A stretch of DNA of 46,053 nt, taken from positions 1-46,053 of the forward strand of contig CAZKWC010000023.1 in the NCBI GenBank assembly GCA_964556425.1. Reading direction: 5' to 3'. Position 1 is the stretch's first letter. The number at the start of each line of letters is the position of its first letter. The notes beneath the pieces were generated by a model. It worked only from the letters and a program-made list of their open reading frames with translations, did not search any database and was not told the origin of the DNA. The stretch comes from JALQUL01 sp964556425 (lineage in GTDB: Bacteria > Pseudomonadota > Gammaproteobacteria > Burkholderiales > Burkholderiaceae_C). Of the stretch, positions 7,723 to 16,673 are shown piece after piece. A program made the position numbers and the translations under genes.

Positions 7723-8973
7723 CTAGCCTCTTTTTTTAACTAATAGCATCAAAAGAATCAGTAATATTTCAATACCAAGTAGCGCAATTGATAAGCCAAT
7801 AGCACCTGCTGCATATGCACCAAGCGCCGAAAAAACAAATATCAAACCCGCTTCAGTCCACTGAAACTTGGCCACAACGGATAACTGACCATTGGCAGAC
7901 CACCAAAATGTCAACATTGCTTTTCGTATGCCATAAAGTGCCAACCAAGCACCCAAGATTTGAAGAATTGCAACTGAGTCATAAAAAGCTGAACCATATA
8001 AAAACTCAACTACCCATGGCGCTATAAAATAATTAAACACAGCACCAAGAGTTAAAACCGAGCATAAAACCTGAAGTAATTTGCGAGTTTCTTGCTGGGC
8101 TTGTGCCGGGCTCGATTGCAGTACTTTGGCGATGCGAGTCATTAAAGTTTGTTCAATAAAACTTAATACATAGGCTGCAGCACGGGTGAGGCGATCGGCA
8201 GCAGAGAACAGTCCGGTTGCAGTAGTACCTGAAAAATGTGATAAAAATAATACTGGAACTGATGCACTAGCACTTGAAAAAAATCCAGAAAAAATAGTGG
8301 TTTTAACCACCTGAAAATACGACTTCCAGCTCTGATAATTCAATGCTCTAAAGTTCAATTGAAGGTCTTTGTAAAGGTAGATCCATAACAATAATCCAGA
8401 TATAAAAGTGGCAGAACTACTTGCTAATGCTGCCCAGATCACATCAGAACTATTACCTACTAGAAGCACAATTGCTATAGCTGATAACACTCGGCCTAAT
8501 GTCAAAAAAATTCCTAACACACGCCCTTTATGAAGCGCTATCAACCACCATTGCGGTAATAACAATGTACCTAAAACTAATGGCAGAGAAAACAAAATAA
8601 GCGAATAACTCACTAAGGGAAAAAAATAGGGTGTCAGCAACAAAATAGCCACTACAGGAACACTGAAAACAAACCTAGCCAAGAGGTTATCTAATAGGAT
8701 TTGATTGGCTTGTTCATTGGTATCGGCTAGAGCAATAAATCTTTGTGATTCGGTGTTAAAGCCAGCGTCTAATAAAATAACCGCCAAAAAAACCAAGCTT
8801 TGCGCCAGCATTAACTGTCCAAATACCTCAACACCCAGAGCCCTTGCTAAGATGGGTAAGGTAAGAATAGGAATTAACATTCCTAAGACTTGAAAACCAA
8901 TTAAGTATAAAGTAGCTTTAGTAGCAGGCTGAGCTGCAGTCAATTGTTTTTTGGGGGTTTCAGGTTGGCTCAT
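7723..8973 (-). CDS. Wzx-like polysaccharide flippase
   Basis: The 416-residue product has about 12 hydrophobic segments and matches the polysaccharide biosynthesis/MATE-type exporter pattern. Near the start is the typical NLxGFQVLGMLIPILTLPILARALGVEVFGQLMLAQ-like segment. Wzx proteins flip polyprenyl-pyrophosphate-linked repeat units across the inner membrane. Its start codon overlaps the stop of the upstream Wzz-like gene by four bases, and the next gene starts 2 bases after its own stop, so it is in the middle of a tightly coupled operon. Confidence 0.88.
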   Translation of the reverse strand: MSQPETPKKQLTAAQPATKATLYLIGFQVLGMLIPILTLPILARALGVEVFGQLMLAQSLVFLAVILLDAGFNTESQRFIALADTNEQANQILLDNLLARFVFSVPVVAILLLTPYFFPLVSYSLILFSLPLVLGTLLLPQWWLIALHKGRVLGIFLTLGRVLSAIAIVLLVGNSSDVIWAALASSSATFISGLLLWIYLYKDLQLNFRALNYQSWKSYFQVVKTTIFSGFFSSASASVPVLFLSHFSGTTATGLFSAADRLTRAAAYVLSFIEQTLMTRIAKVLQSSPAQAQQETRKLLQVLCSVLTLGAVFNYFIAPWVVEFLYGSAFYDSVAILQILGAWLALYGIRKAMLTFWWSANGQLSVVAKFQWTEAGLIFVFSALGAYAAGAIGLSIALLGIEILLILLMLLVKKRG

Positions 8974-10262
8974 GGAGTGTCCTTATTTTCCTGCGTATTT
9001 TTTGCATTTTTTTTCGCAAATGAGAATGATCTCCCCCTTCCAAAAAACGCCCAAAAAACATCCGCCCATCTTGAACGACGAGCATCTCTAGCTAATAAAA
9101 CATCCCATGCTAGGGCTAGTACAAAAGCCATCAAAAAGGAAATAATCGTAGCGGAAATGGTACTCATCATTACTCTAGGTCCAGATTTTTTAGTAGGCGC
9201 AGTAGCGGGATCTAAGACTGAAATTACCGCTAAGTCTCTAGACTCATCTACTTTAGATAGTGCTTTTGCCTTGACTAATTGTTCAACCACTTGATTGGCG
9301 ACATCTTCCTCTCTTCTTAGTGGTTCAACTTGACTTCTCAGTTCTGCGTATGAGTCAAAGGGTAAAACAAATTTACCTACACTACTAGCTAAATTACTCT
9401 CCTTATCATGCGAGCTTTGTGAAGTAATAGGCACCGAGCCTTTAGCGTTTGTCATCACTCTATTTTCAGAAATTTTTTCTAATTGATTTCTAAGAGCAGA
9501 TAATTCAGATTGGATTCGGATAATTTCAGGATGATATTGAGTAGCTACCACCGATAACTTTTGCAACTCCACTTCACGGGTGGCAATCAGGCCTTTAAGC
9601 TCAATGACAACGGCAGCAGATGCTTCTTCTTGACCTTTTAACCGAGTTAAACCTGAGGCTTTTTCAGCTTCCACCAAACGCTTACTGACTATTTCTCTTT
9701 TTTTAACGGCCTCTTCAATGAGTGTGTCATAAAACTCGCTGCGCCTAGAGGCCTCATTTCGAGATAAATCTTTGGCTAAACGATACATAGCAGCAATCAT
9801 GCCGTTGGCAATTTGCGCTGATTTTTCACTTGATTGATCGGTGTAGGCTAAAGTAATAATTCCATCTCTACCCACTTCTACCTTGGTTTTTCTTGAGACC
9901 AAATGCCTTAATGAATCAATGTCTGGTTCACCATAATATTTGGCCAACTGATATTCTCGAATGACATAGTCTTGTACAAACCGACTTAAAAAAATGCTCG
10001 CATATAAATCGGAGGGGTTTTTTAAGGTCAATGCTGAAGCACCTAAAACTGCGTTGCCACCAATTTGACTAGCTAAACTAGTGGCAGTGGTATTGTTGGC
10101 CTGTGGAGGCAAGAGACGTGCGTAGGCGGTATATTCAACTTCTGAAGTACTGGTTTTGGCAAATACAAATATGGCGACGATTAAAGGGAAAATGAATAAA
10201 AACAATCGGTACGCCGCTAGGCGTAACATGATGTTGGAAACCCCTACCGCTGGAATACTCAT
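8970..10262 (-). CDS. Wzz/KpsE-type polysaccharide co-polymerase
   Basis: An N-terminal membrane segment (about residues 14-33) is followed by a long periplasmic domain rich in heptad-like coiled coil (about 150-330) and a second membrane segment near 373-393. This is the topology of the polysaccharide co-polymerases that set chain length. The C-terminal cytoplasmic tail is short and basic (FFGRGRSFSFAKKNAKN). It has no Walker motifs and no tyrosine cluster, so this is not a BY-kinase fusion, and no separate tyrosine kinase is seen in the cluster. The gene overlaps both the upstream export gene and the downstream flippase gene by four bases. Confidence 0.86.
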   Translation of the reverse strand: MSIPAVGVSNIMLRLAAYRLFLFIFPLIVAIFVFAKTSTSEVEYTAYARLLPPQANNTTATSLASQIGGNAVLGASALTLKNPSDLYASIFLSRFVQDYVIREYQLAKYYGEPDIDSLRHLVSRKTKVEVGRDGIITLAYTDQSSEKSAQIANGMIAAMYRLAKDLSRNEASRRSEFYDTLIEEAVKKREIVSKRLVEAEKASGLTRLKGQEEASAAVVIELKGLIATREVELQKLSVVATQYHPEIIRIQSELSALRNQLEKISENRVMTNAKGSVPITSQSSHDKESNLASSVGKFVLPFDSYAELRSQVEPLRREEDVANQVVEQLVKAKALSKVDESRDLAVISVLDPATAPTKKSGPRVMMSTISATIISFLMAFVLALAWDVLLARDARRSRWADVFWAFFGRGRSFSFAKKNAKNTQENKDTP

Positions 10263-12688
10263 AGACTAGATCGCAACACTTTTAATGCTGCACCACCTAA
10301 ACCTAACTGATAAAAAATTTGGCTCCAATCTCGGAAAGTACGTGACCAACTCACACTTGTCACATCTTCTGGAACCATTATGGTGTCGCCTGGATTGAGG
10401 GCATCTTGGCCTAACCAGCTGTTTTGTTGTCTCACTACTCCATCGGCCCTAAATACCACCACACCTGATTTATCGGCATGTTGACGATAACCGCCAGAAT
10501 TATCAATATAGGTTTGTACATTCATACCAGGTCGCCAAATTAATGAACCCTGCCTATAAACTGCACCAATAACGGAAACAGTAGAGGGTTTTGCAGGAAT
10601 CACCAAGGTGTCAGAGTCTTCTACCTCAATCTCGGGTAACTCTGCTAATTTGGCTTGACCACTACTTAAATTAAGTGCCACTCGCCCCTCTGGTTTTAAG
10701 TCACGCAAACGAGAAACCAAGGTTTTCACTACCTCTAATTCGCCGTTTCCAATTACACCTTCTTCTTGTGTCATGGCATTTTTCGTACGACCGGCAAGCG
10801 TTCTTAAATAGTCTTGTTCGATTCGGTCGGCTAACTCTCTGATGCGTAAGGCTTCTTCTTTTTTGGCGGAATCTCGATGAAACATCATGCCAAACAAATA
10901 AGCTTGAGAGGTGAGACCACCAGCTTGCTCAATGGCTTGTTGTAAACTTTGACCTGCCGCAACCGAATAAACGCCTGGTGCATTAACTTCTCCCTCTACT
11001 CTCACCAACCTTAACTTTTTGCTTTGTGGTTGCCTAAAGTCAGATAAAGAAAAAATGACTACAGAATCGCCTGATTGAAGGATTTGATCTTCACGTGGAT
11101 CTTTTGCCAGGGCCTTGGCTAAGTTAAAACTAATAAGCTGTTGCGATAGAGTTTGTGGGTTGAGTCTTTCAATGACCGCATAATCCCAATTAACCTCTGG
11201 GAAATCGCGTCTGAATTCGACATCGCGACTCGGGTCTGCCAAGCTAGCCAAACTAGTTCTGGAGTTTTGTTTCATCCAAATACTAAAACGAATCAAAGAA
11301 TCAGGACCTTTTATTAAATCAGAAACTTTCATACCGGCTTGCCAATTTTGCCGTAAAGGTTGGGCAACATTACCCCGAATCGTCACCACCTTATCAAATT
11401 GAGCGCTAGGTGGTAAAACCATTAAGATATCACCATCTTTTAACAAACGATTTTGTGTTTGTGCATTTAAGATGAATTTTTCAACCTGCCTTTTACCCTC
11501 TTTTTGGCTTTCAAGATGAATCACTGCTTGATCTTGAGCGATACTTAGGCCACCTGCTAACTCTAGGAGTTCGGCAACCGTTGATTGTGGGGTTAAATGA
11601 AAAATAGCTGAGCGTCTTACACCTCCCGCTATAGCGCCGTAACCCACTGCTGCAGGAATATAAAGTACATCGCCTGGCAATAGCTGCGGGTCGTTACTAC
11701 GATTTCCTTTAGCTAACAGTTGATAAGCATCTATGACAGAGATAGTTTTACCCGCTCTTCTGAGCTCAATACGCCTTAGGTCGCCAGCTGGTAAAGCACC
11801 ACCAGAAACCAAAATGCCATGAAGCGAAGTAACGGTAGAGGGTGCGGTATGAATGCCAGGATTTTTAGCAAAACCAGAGACATAGAACTGAATTTGTCTT
11901 AAAGACCCAAGAGTAACCGTTAACTCAAAACTTTTATATTGTTTGGCTATTGCAGTATGAAAAAGACTTTTTAAATCGGCTAGTTTTTGCCCCGCCACCA
12001 CAACTTTTCCTATTTTGGGTAGAAAAACAGTGCCTGAACGGTCGATAGGGCCTTGGAAGTCAATATCAATTTGACCCCAGGCTTGAACAATAATTTCATC
12101 TCCCGGCCCCACTCGGTAATCAGCCGGCACAGTTAAGGGGTCAATAGGTGTTTGAAAAATAAAATCTTGTAAGTATTCAGTTTGATTTTTCTGCCTAATT
12201 GACATCAGTTCAGAACCAAAAATTGGTAATTCCATACCAATTGAGCTTTGTACCCAATCAGCAAATTCAAATGCAAACTGAGGCGTTTTTTCTTGCTTTA
12301 ATTTGTCTGAATCAAGACTCATACCTATATTTCGAGTCGCAGGAGCAGCAAAGGGCTGAGGTGAACCTATTTTTGCCACTGGCCTTTCTTTTAAATCAAG
12401 GGTGACATTGGCGTTTCCTGATCTTTGAAAAATTTTAGATGGTGCAAATACTCGGTTATCGGTGTTACTCGTTGTGGTGGTGGGCGCTTGTATTAAAGGG
12501 GTGAGTTGTGTGGCTGAATTAGAGCTTGCTTCAGTTTGAGCAAAGCCCTGATTAGCAGTGAATAAAACCAATAATAAACCATACAAAATCGGATATAGGC
12601 AAGCAAGTGACATATTCGATTTTGAATGAGGCTTGGCACTCCAATAGGGCCAATGCCTATTGCCACGCAATATAAAATTAATAAGCAT
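10259..12688 (-). CDS. Outer-membrane polysaccharide export protein with SLBB domains (Wza-like)
   Basis: After an n-region rich in basic residues there is a hydrophobic segment ending GLLLVLFTANQGFAQ, which looks like a signal peptide. No lipobox cysteine is seen, unlike E. coli Wza. The polysaccharide-export domain is near residues 187-265 (DYRVGPGDEIIVQAWGQ). It is followed by several SLBB-type segments (for example FYVSGFAKNPGIH, VTIRGNVAQPLRQ, VRVEGEVNAPGVYSV, VSVIGAVYRQGSLIW). At 809 residues it is about twice the length of Wza, mainly because of extra SLBB repeats. The chosen ATG has AGGT upstream and overlaps the preceding stop by 11 bases; a Met at residue 26 (12613) just before the signal peptide is an alternative start. 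Confidence 0.88.
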   Translation of the reverse strand: MLINFILRGNRHWPYWSAKPHSKSNMSLACLYPILYGLLLVLFTANQGFAQTEASSNSATQLTPLIQAPTTTTSNTDNRVFAPSKIFQRSGNANVTLDLKERPVAKIGSPQPFAAPATRNIGMSLDSDKLKQEKTPQFAFEFADWVQSSIGMELPIFGSELMSIRQKNQTEYLQDFIFQTPIDPLTVPADYRVGPGDEIIVQAWGQIDIDFQGPIDRSGTVFLPKIGKVVVAGQKLADLKSLFHTAIAKQYKSFELTVTLGSLRQIQFYVSGFAKNPGIHTAPSTVTSLHGILVSGGALPAGDLRRIELRRAGKTISVIDAYQLLAKGNRSNDPQLLPGDVLYIPAAVGYGAIAGGVRRSAIFHLTPQSTVAELLELAGGLSIAQDQAVIHLESQKEGKRQVEKFILNAQTQNRLLKDGDILMVLPPSAQFDKVVTIRGNVAQPLRQNWQAGMKVSDLIKGPDSLIRFSIWMKQNSRTSLASLADPSRDVEFRRDFPEVNWDYAVIERLNPQTLSQQLISFNLAKALAKDPREDQILQSGDSVVIFSLSDFRQPQSKKLRLVRVEGEVNAPGVYSVAAGQSLQQAIEQAGGLTSQAYLFGMMFHRDSAKKEEALRIRELADRIEQDYLRTLAGRTKNAMTQEEGVIGNGELEVVKTLVSRLRDLKPEGRVALNLSSGQAKLAELPEIEVEDSDTLVIPAKPSTVSVIGAVYRQGSLIWRPGMNVQTYIDNSGGYRQHADKSGVVVFRADGVVRQQNSWLGQDALNPGDTIMVPEDVTSVSWSRTFRDWSQIFYQLGLGGAALKVLRSSL

Positions 12689-14087
12689 TTTTACCTGAAA
12701 TAACTAACCAAACTGTTTTAAAAATAACATAAATATCGAGGATAGGAGTCCAGTTTCTTAAATACTCTAAATCGTATTGAACTCGCATTTCCATTTTTTC
12801 AATGGTATCTGTCTCACCTCTGAAACCATGAATTTGTGCCCAGCCTGTTAAGCCAGGCTTCATTTTATGTCTCAGCATATAGCCTCTTACCAATAAACGA
12901 TATTGTTGATTATGTCCAACTGCATGTGGCCTAGGACCTACAATACTCATATCACCTAATAAAATATTAAGTAACTGGGGTAACTCATCAATTGAAGTCC
13001 TACGGATAAAAGCTCCAACCTTAGTCACTCTGGCATCATTTTTTGTGGTTTGTTGAATATTCTCACCTACTTTAGCAGCTTCACTAGTGGCTTGCGTCAT
13101 GGATCTGAATTTATAAATATTAAAAGGCGTTGCTTTATTACCCCATCTTTTTTGAGTAAATAAAATAGGCCCTTTAGAATCTAATTTGATAAAAATGGCA
13201 GTCGCTATAAAAATAGGGGACAGAATTAATAATCCAATTAAAGCTCCCACTATATCGAATGATCGTTTCATTAAATGCTCTAAACCAGCACTTGGCGCAT
13301 CAATAATAGTAAATACTGACATATTGCCTATAGGAGTCATTGCCTCACGAATAGGTCTGAAAAGTAAAAAATCATGCAAATAATGGACAGAAGCAGTGGA
13401 GTCTAATAATTGCTCCAAAACAAATCCAAACCGATAGGTGGCCTGAGTAGGAAGCGATACCAAAACATGATCAACCACTTTAGAGCTTACAAATTCGGAA
13501 ATTTCATCAATACGACACAAAATTGGATAAGGGCTATGATCGGGAATACGTTCTGGCACCCTATCTTCGAAAAAACCAATAAAATCTGCTGCTAAAAAAC
13601 GTTGGTTAAACAAGCCTTTTGCAAATGCAACACTCGATTCGGTTACGGCTGCAATAGCTATTTTTTTAGGTTTTCTTTTAAATAGAGGCAGTACTGCTAC
13701 TTCAATTAACAAAATAGTAAGAATTGAATTAGCAATCCATATAAGAATACAGAATTGAATAATTTCAATATACCGTTGTTCTAACTGTCCATCTAAATAA
13801 AACACCACACTAGCCAAAATACTCAAGGCAATTGATTTATTAAGCATGCTACTAAATAAAGGCAAATGGTAGTTTGCATTGATCACCAAACGTTGTAGAT
13901 CAAAATTGAGCCAATAAGCAGCAGCCACTAAAATAATAATAGCTGGCCAAGATACCAAGGTATTAAAACTCAACCAATTAAAAAAATACTGCAATGTAAA
14001 AACAACAATCAGAGGCAGACCTCGATTAATAATAAATCTAAAAACACGAGTAATTGCAATAAAATCAGAACCTAAACGTTGTTGCAC
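12678..14087 (-). CDS. Polyprenyl-phosphate sugar-1-phosphate transferase (WbaP/WcaJ family)
   Basis: The N-terminal half carries about four to five membrane segments and a cytoplasmic CoA-binding-like region (KKIAIAAVTESSVAFAKGLF). The C-terminal half is the bacterial sugar transferase domain: MKRSFDIVGALIGLLILSPIF, then FTQKRWG, YKFRSM, RTSIDELPQLLNILLGDMSIVGPRPH and KPGLTGWAQIHGFRGET. The acidic DE pair in SIDELPQ matches the catalytic dyad of this family. The enzyme starts the glycan by moving a hexose-1-phosphate (commonly glucose or galactose) to undecaprenyl phosphate. It is the first gene of the minus-strand operon, so its promoter should lie in the A+T-rich region upstream. Confidence 0.92.
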   Translation of the reverse strand: MQQRLGSDFIAITRVFRFIINRGLPLIVVFTLQYFFNWLSFNTLVSWPAIIILVAAAYWLNFDLQRLVINANYHLPLFSSMLNKSIALSILASVVFYLDGQLEQRYIEIIQFCILIWIANSILTILLIEVAVLPLFKRKPKKIAIAAVTESSVAFAKGLFNQRFLAADFIGFFEDRVPERIPDHSPYPILCRIDEISEFVSSKVVDHVLVSLPTQATYRFGFVLEQLLDSTASVHYLHDFLLFRPIREAMTPIGNMSVFTIIDAPSAGLEHLMKRSFDIVGALIGLLILSPIFIATAIFIKLDSKGPILFTQKRWGNKATPFNIYKFRSMTQATSEAAKVGENIQQTTKNDARVTKVGAFIRRTSIDELPQLLNILLGDMSIVGPRPHAVGHNQQYRLLVRGYMLRHKMKPGLTGWAQIHGFRGETDTIEKMEMRVQYDLEYLRNWTPILDIYVIFKTVWLVISGKNAY

Positions 14088-14324
14088 TTTAAAAACCTCT
14101 TATTTTTGATGGTATTTATTTATCCAGTAATTATTACTTACTAAATATTTTAATAATTTTTATTTTATCAATTATTACTAAAGTATAGTGTATAGAGTTA
14201 TTCAATACTGCTAGTGAATACTTTAATTGATTTTTATAAAAAGCAAAACTATTATTGAGTTTTTAATTTTTAAGAAATACGCATCTCTTTAGATCTGACT
14301 TTTCAGTTATTACAGGAATGGTTT
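14088..14324. promoter_or_regulatory. Divergent A+T-rich promoter region of the polysaccharide cluster
   Basis: These 237 bases separate the minus-strand export/assembly operon from the plus-strand glycosyltransferase pair, and are among the most A+T-rich bases in the window. Both promoters must be here. I cannot assign unique -35 and -10 boxes because many TATAAT-like strings occur. An AGGAATGG ribosome binding site (14314-14321) precedes the plus-strand start. Confidence 0.5.
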
Positions 14325-15446
14325 ATGAAAACAGTCACAATTTGGGTCAATGGCCGGTTTTTAAATCGAAAAGTAAGTGGTGTTGAAAGAGTTGCAATTG
14401 AAATGCTCAATAACTTAGCAGAAAACTTTTTATCCCCTGAAGGCGTTTACTCTACTAGTGCTATTGAGTTTCAATTTAAATGGGCACTAGAACCAGGCAC
14501 CACTCATTCAGTACCCCAAGCAACCAAAGGTTGGGAAACACGCACTATTGGTAAAAGACAAGGTCATGCTTGGGAACAAATAGATTTAGCCCAATTTGCC
14601 CCCTCCGATTGGTTACTCAATCTTTGTAATACAGCCCCACTATTTAGAAAAAAACAAATTGTTTTTTTTCATGATGCCCAGGTCTATGCGATTCCTCAAA
14701 ATTTTGATTGGAAATTTAAATGGTGGTATAGGGCTTTATTTAACATTGCAGGTAGAAGAAGCAAAGTCATTCTGACCAACTCTTATTTCTCTAGAAAAGA
14801 ATTGCATCATTACACCCATATTGATCTTGAAAAAATAAAAGTCATCCATTTGGGCTCTGATCATATCAACCGTATTTCTGCACAATTCCCTGATGAAATT
14901 CGCTTAAAAACCCATCAACAGCCCTTTGTTTTAGCGGTCTCAAGTGCAAGCCCTAATAAAAATTTTGCAGCTGTTTTACAAGCTTTAAATCATCTAGGTG
15001 ATAAAGCTCCCTATTGTGTTATTGTGGGACAACAATATGCACAAGTTTTTAAAGCCTCCGAACATCAACAAATTCAGTCCGATAAATTAATTCAGGTGGG
15101 TTATGTAAGCGATGAAGTTTTAGCAGGACTTTACCAAAATGCACTATGCCTAATCTACCCATCCTTTTATGAAGGCTTTGGCCTACCGCCTCTTGAAGCT
15201 ATGCAACTGTCCTGCCCAGTCATTGCTAGCAACACCTCTTCTATACCCGAAGTGTGTGGCGAGGCAGTGGTTTATTGTGATCCGCATAACAGCAAAACTA
15301 TTGCCAAAGGCATAGAAAAATTAATGAATCAAGCCAGTTTTGTGAGCACTTTAAAAAAACAAAGCTTAGAGCATGCCCAGCAATTTAACTGGTCAAAAAG
15401 TGCGCGTCGTTTATTACATATTCTTGAAGAACAAATTCAAAACTAA
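14325..15446 (+). CDS. GT4-family glycosyltransferase
   Basis: The 373-residue protein starts WVNGRFLNRKVSGVERVAIEML, the acceptor-side glycine loop of many GT4 enzymes. In the C-terminal domain it has VLAVSSASPNKNF, VIVGQQ, and YPSFYEGFGLPPLEAMQLSCPVIASN, which includes the E-x7-E donor-binding motif. It probably adds a sugar to the lipid-linked repeat unit made by the divergent operon. It has a good ribosome binding site and is followed after 28 bases by a second GT4 gene, so the two are probably co-transcribed. Donor and acceptor sugars are not predictable. Confidence 0.88.
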   Translation: MKTVTIWVNGRFLNRKVSGVERVAIEMLNNLAENFLSPEGVYSTSAIEFQFKWALEPGTTHSVPQATKGWETRTIGKRQGHAWEQIDLAQFAPSDWLLNLCNTAPLFRKKQIVFFHDAQVYAIPQNFDWKFKWWYRALFNIAGRRSKVILTNSYFSRKELHHYTHIDLEKIKVIHLGSDHINRISAQFPDEIRLKTHQQPFVLAVSSASPNKNFAAVLQALNHLGDKAPYCVIVGQQYAQVFKASEHQQIQSDKLIQVGYVSDEVLAGLYQNALCLIYPSFYEGFGLPPLEAMQLSCPVIASNTSSIPEVCGEAVVYCDPHNSKTIAKGIEKLMNQASFVSTLKKQSLEHAQQFNWSKSARRLLHILEEQIQN

Positions 15447-15474
15447 TGTGAAACCCAATAAGAAAGGTAGATCA

Positions 15475-16611
15475 ATGAAAGTAGCTGTCATACAAGACTG
15501 GTTGGTAATTTACGGTGGTGCTGAGCGGGTTTTAGAACATATCTTAGATATGTATCCCCAAGCGGATTTATTTTCTTTAATTGATTTTGTTCCAGAAGAA
15601 CAACGCCACTTTTTGAGAGGACGTACTCCTCAAACCAGTTTTTTACAAAAACTGCCTGGCGCTAAAAATCATTATCGAAAAATGCTACCTCTTATGCCTT
15701 TAGCAATTGAGCAGTTAGATTTATCTGAATATGATTTAATTATTTCTAGTAGTTATTGTGTGGCGAAGGGAGTTTTAACAGGACCCAACCAAGTACATGT
15801 TTGTTATTGCCACTCTCCAATGCGTTATGCATGGGATCACTATCACGAATATTTACGTGAAATGCATCTAGAAAAAGGGCTAAAGAGTTGGTTTGCCCGC
15901 TGGCAGCTACATAAAATCAGAAACTGGGATGTTCGATCGAATAACAGCGTAGACCATTTTGTGGCTAATTCACGTTTTGTTGCCAAAAGAATTTCTAAAT
16001 TTTACGGTCGTCAAAGTGAAATTGTGAACCCTCCAATTGATACTAGATTATTTCAACTTGAACTTGAAAAAGAGGACTATTACATCACTGCAGGCCGATT
16101 TGTTCCATTTAAAAGATTAGATTTGGTAGCCGAAGCTTTTCGATCAATGCCAGATAAAAAACTGATAATTTTGGGTGATGGGCCAGAAATGAGCAAAATT
16201 AAAAGTAAAGCGGGTCCCAACACTTCATTCCCAGGTTTTTTACCGCCTGAACAAGTCAGGGCTTACTTATCTAAGGCAAAAGCTTTTATTTTTCCATCTG
16301 AGGAAGACTTTGGTATTGTGCCGGTAGAGGCACAGGCCTGCGGAACCCCTGTGATTGCTTTTGGCAAGGGTGGTGCCTTAGAAACAGTGATTCCGCCGCA
16401 TAACTCCAACCATCAACCTGCTACAGGGTTATTTTTTAATGAGCAAAGCCCACAATCTATTTGTGATGCAGTGAGTCGCTTTGAAACCTTGTTAGCAGAA
16501 AATACTTTTGACGCTAAGCTGATTGCTCAGCATGCTCAAGATTTCTCTATTGACTCATTTAAGCAAAAGTTTCAGCAAGAAATTGACTTTGCATTAAAAC
16601 AATTTGCTTAA
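15475..16611 (+). CDS. GT4-family glycosyltransferase (WbaZ/mannosyltransferase-like)
   Basis: The frame is open from 15373, but the ATG at 15475 is preceded by AGAAAGG at a suitable distance and begins MKVAVIQDWLVIYGGAERV, the usual start of this subfamily. That makes a 378-residue protein. Features include CYCHSPMRYAWDHYHEYL, the basic donor-phosphate region GRFVPFKRLDLVAEAF, and SEEDFGIVPVEAQACGTPVIAFGKGG, with the E-x7-E motif. The family includes mannosyltransferases of O-antigen and exopolysaccharide clusters; the mannose assignment is by resemblance only. The gene ends before a hairpin shared with the convergent sensor kinase. Confidence 0.88.
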   Translation: MKVAVIQDWLVIYGGAERVLEHILDMYPQADLFSLIDFVPEEQRHFLRGRTPQTSFLQKLPGAKNHYRKMLPLMPLAIEQLDLSEYDLIISSSYCVAKGVLTGPNQVHVCYCHSPMRYAWDHYHEYLREMHLEKGLKSWFARWQLHKIRNWDVRSNNSVDHFVANSRFVAKRISKFYGRQSEIVNPPIDTRLFQLELEKEDYYITAGRFVPFKRLDLVAEAFRSMPDKKLIILGDGPEMSKIKSKAGPNTSFPGFLPPEQVRAYLSKAKAFIFPSEEDFGIVPVEAQACGTPVIAFGKGGALETVIPPHNSNHQPATGLFFNEQSPQSICDAVSRFETLLAENTFDAKLIAQHAQDFSIDSFKQKFQQEIDFALKQFA

Positions 16612-16626
16612 AGAATACTTAGTTTG

Positions 16627-16659
16627 CTCGCTAAACCCATTCACTTTGGGCTTAGCGAG
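16627..16659. terminator. Hairpin between convergent genes
   Basis: CTCGCTAA followed by CCC (16627-16638) pairs with GGG and TTAGCGAG (16648-16659) apart from one A/C mismatch, leaving a short loop. It lies 15 bases after the glycosyltransferase stop and 14 bases before the convergent kinase stop. TTAAATTTT follows on the plus strand. It probably ends the plus-strand transcript and may also work on the other strand. Confidence 0.65.
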
Positions 16660-16673
16660 TTAAATTTTGGATG

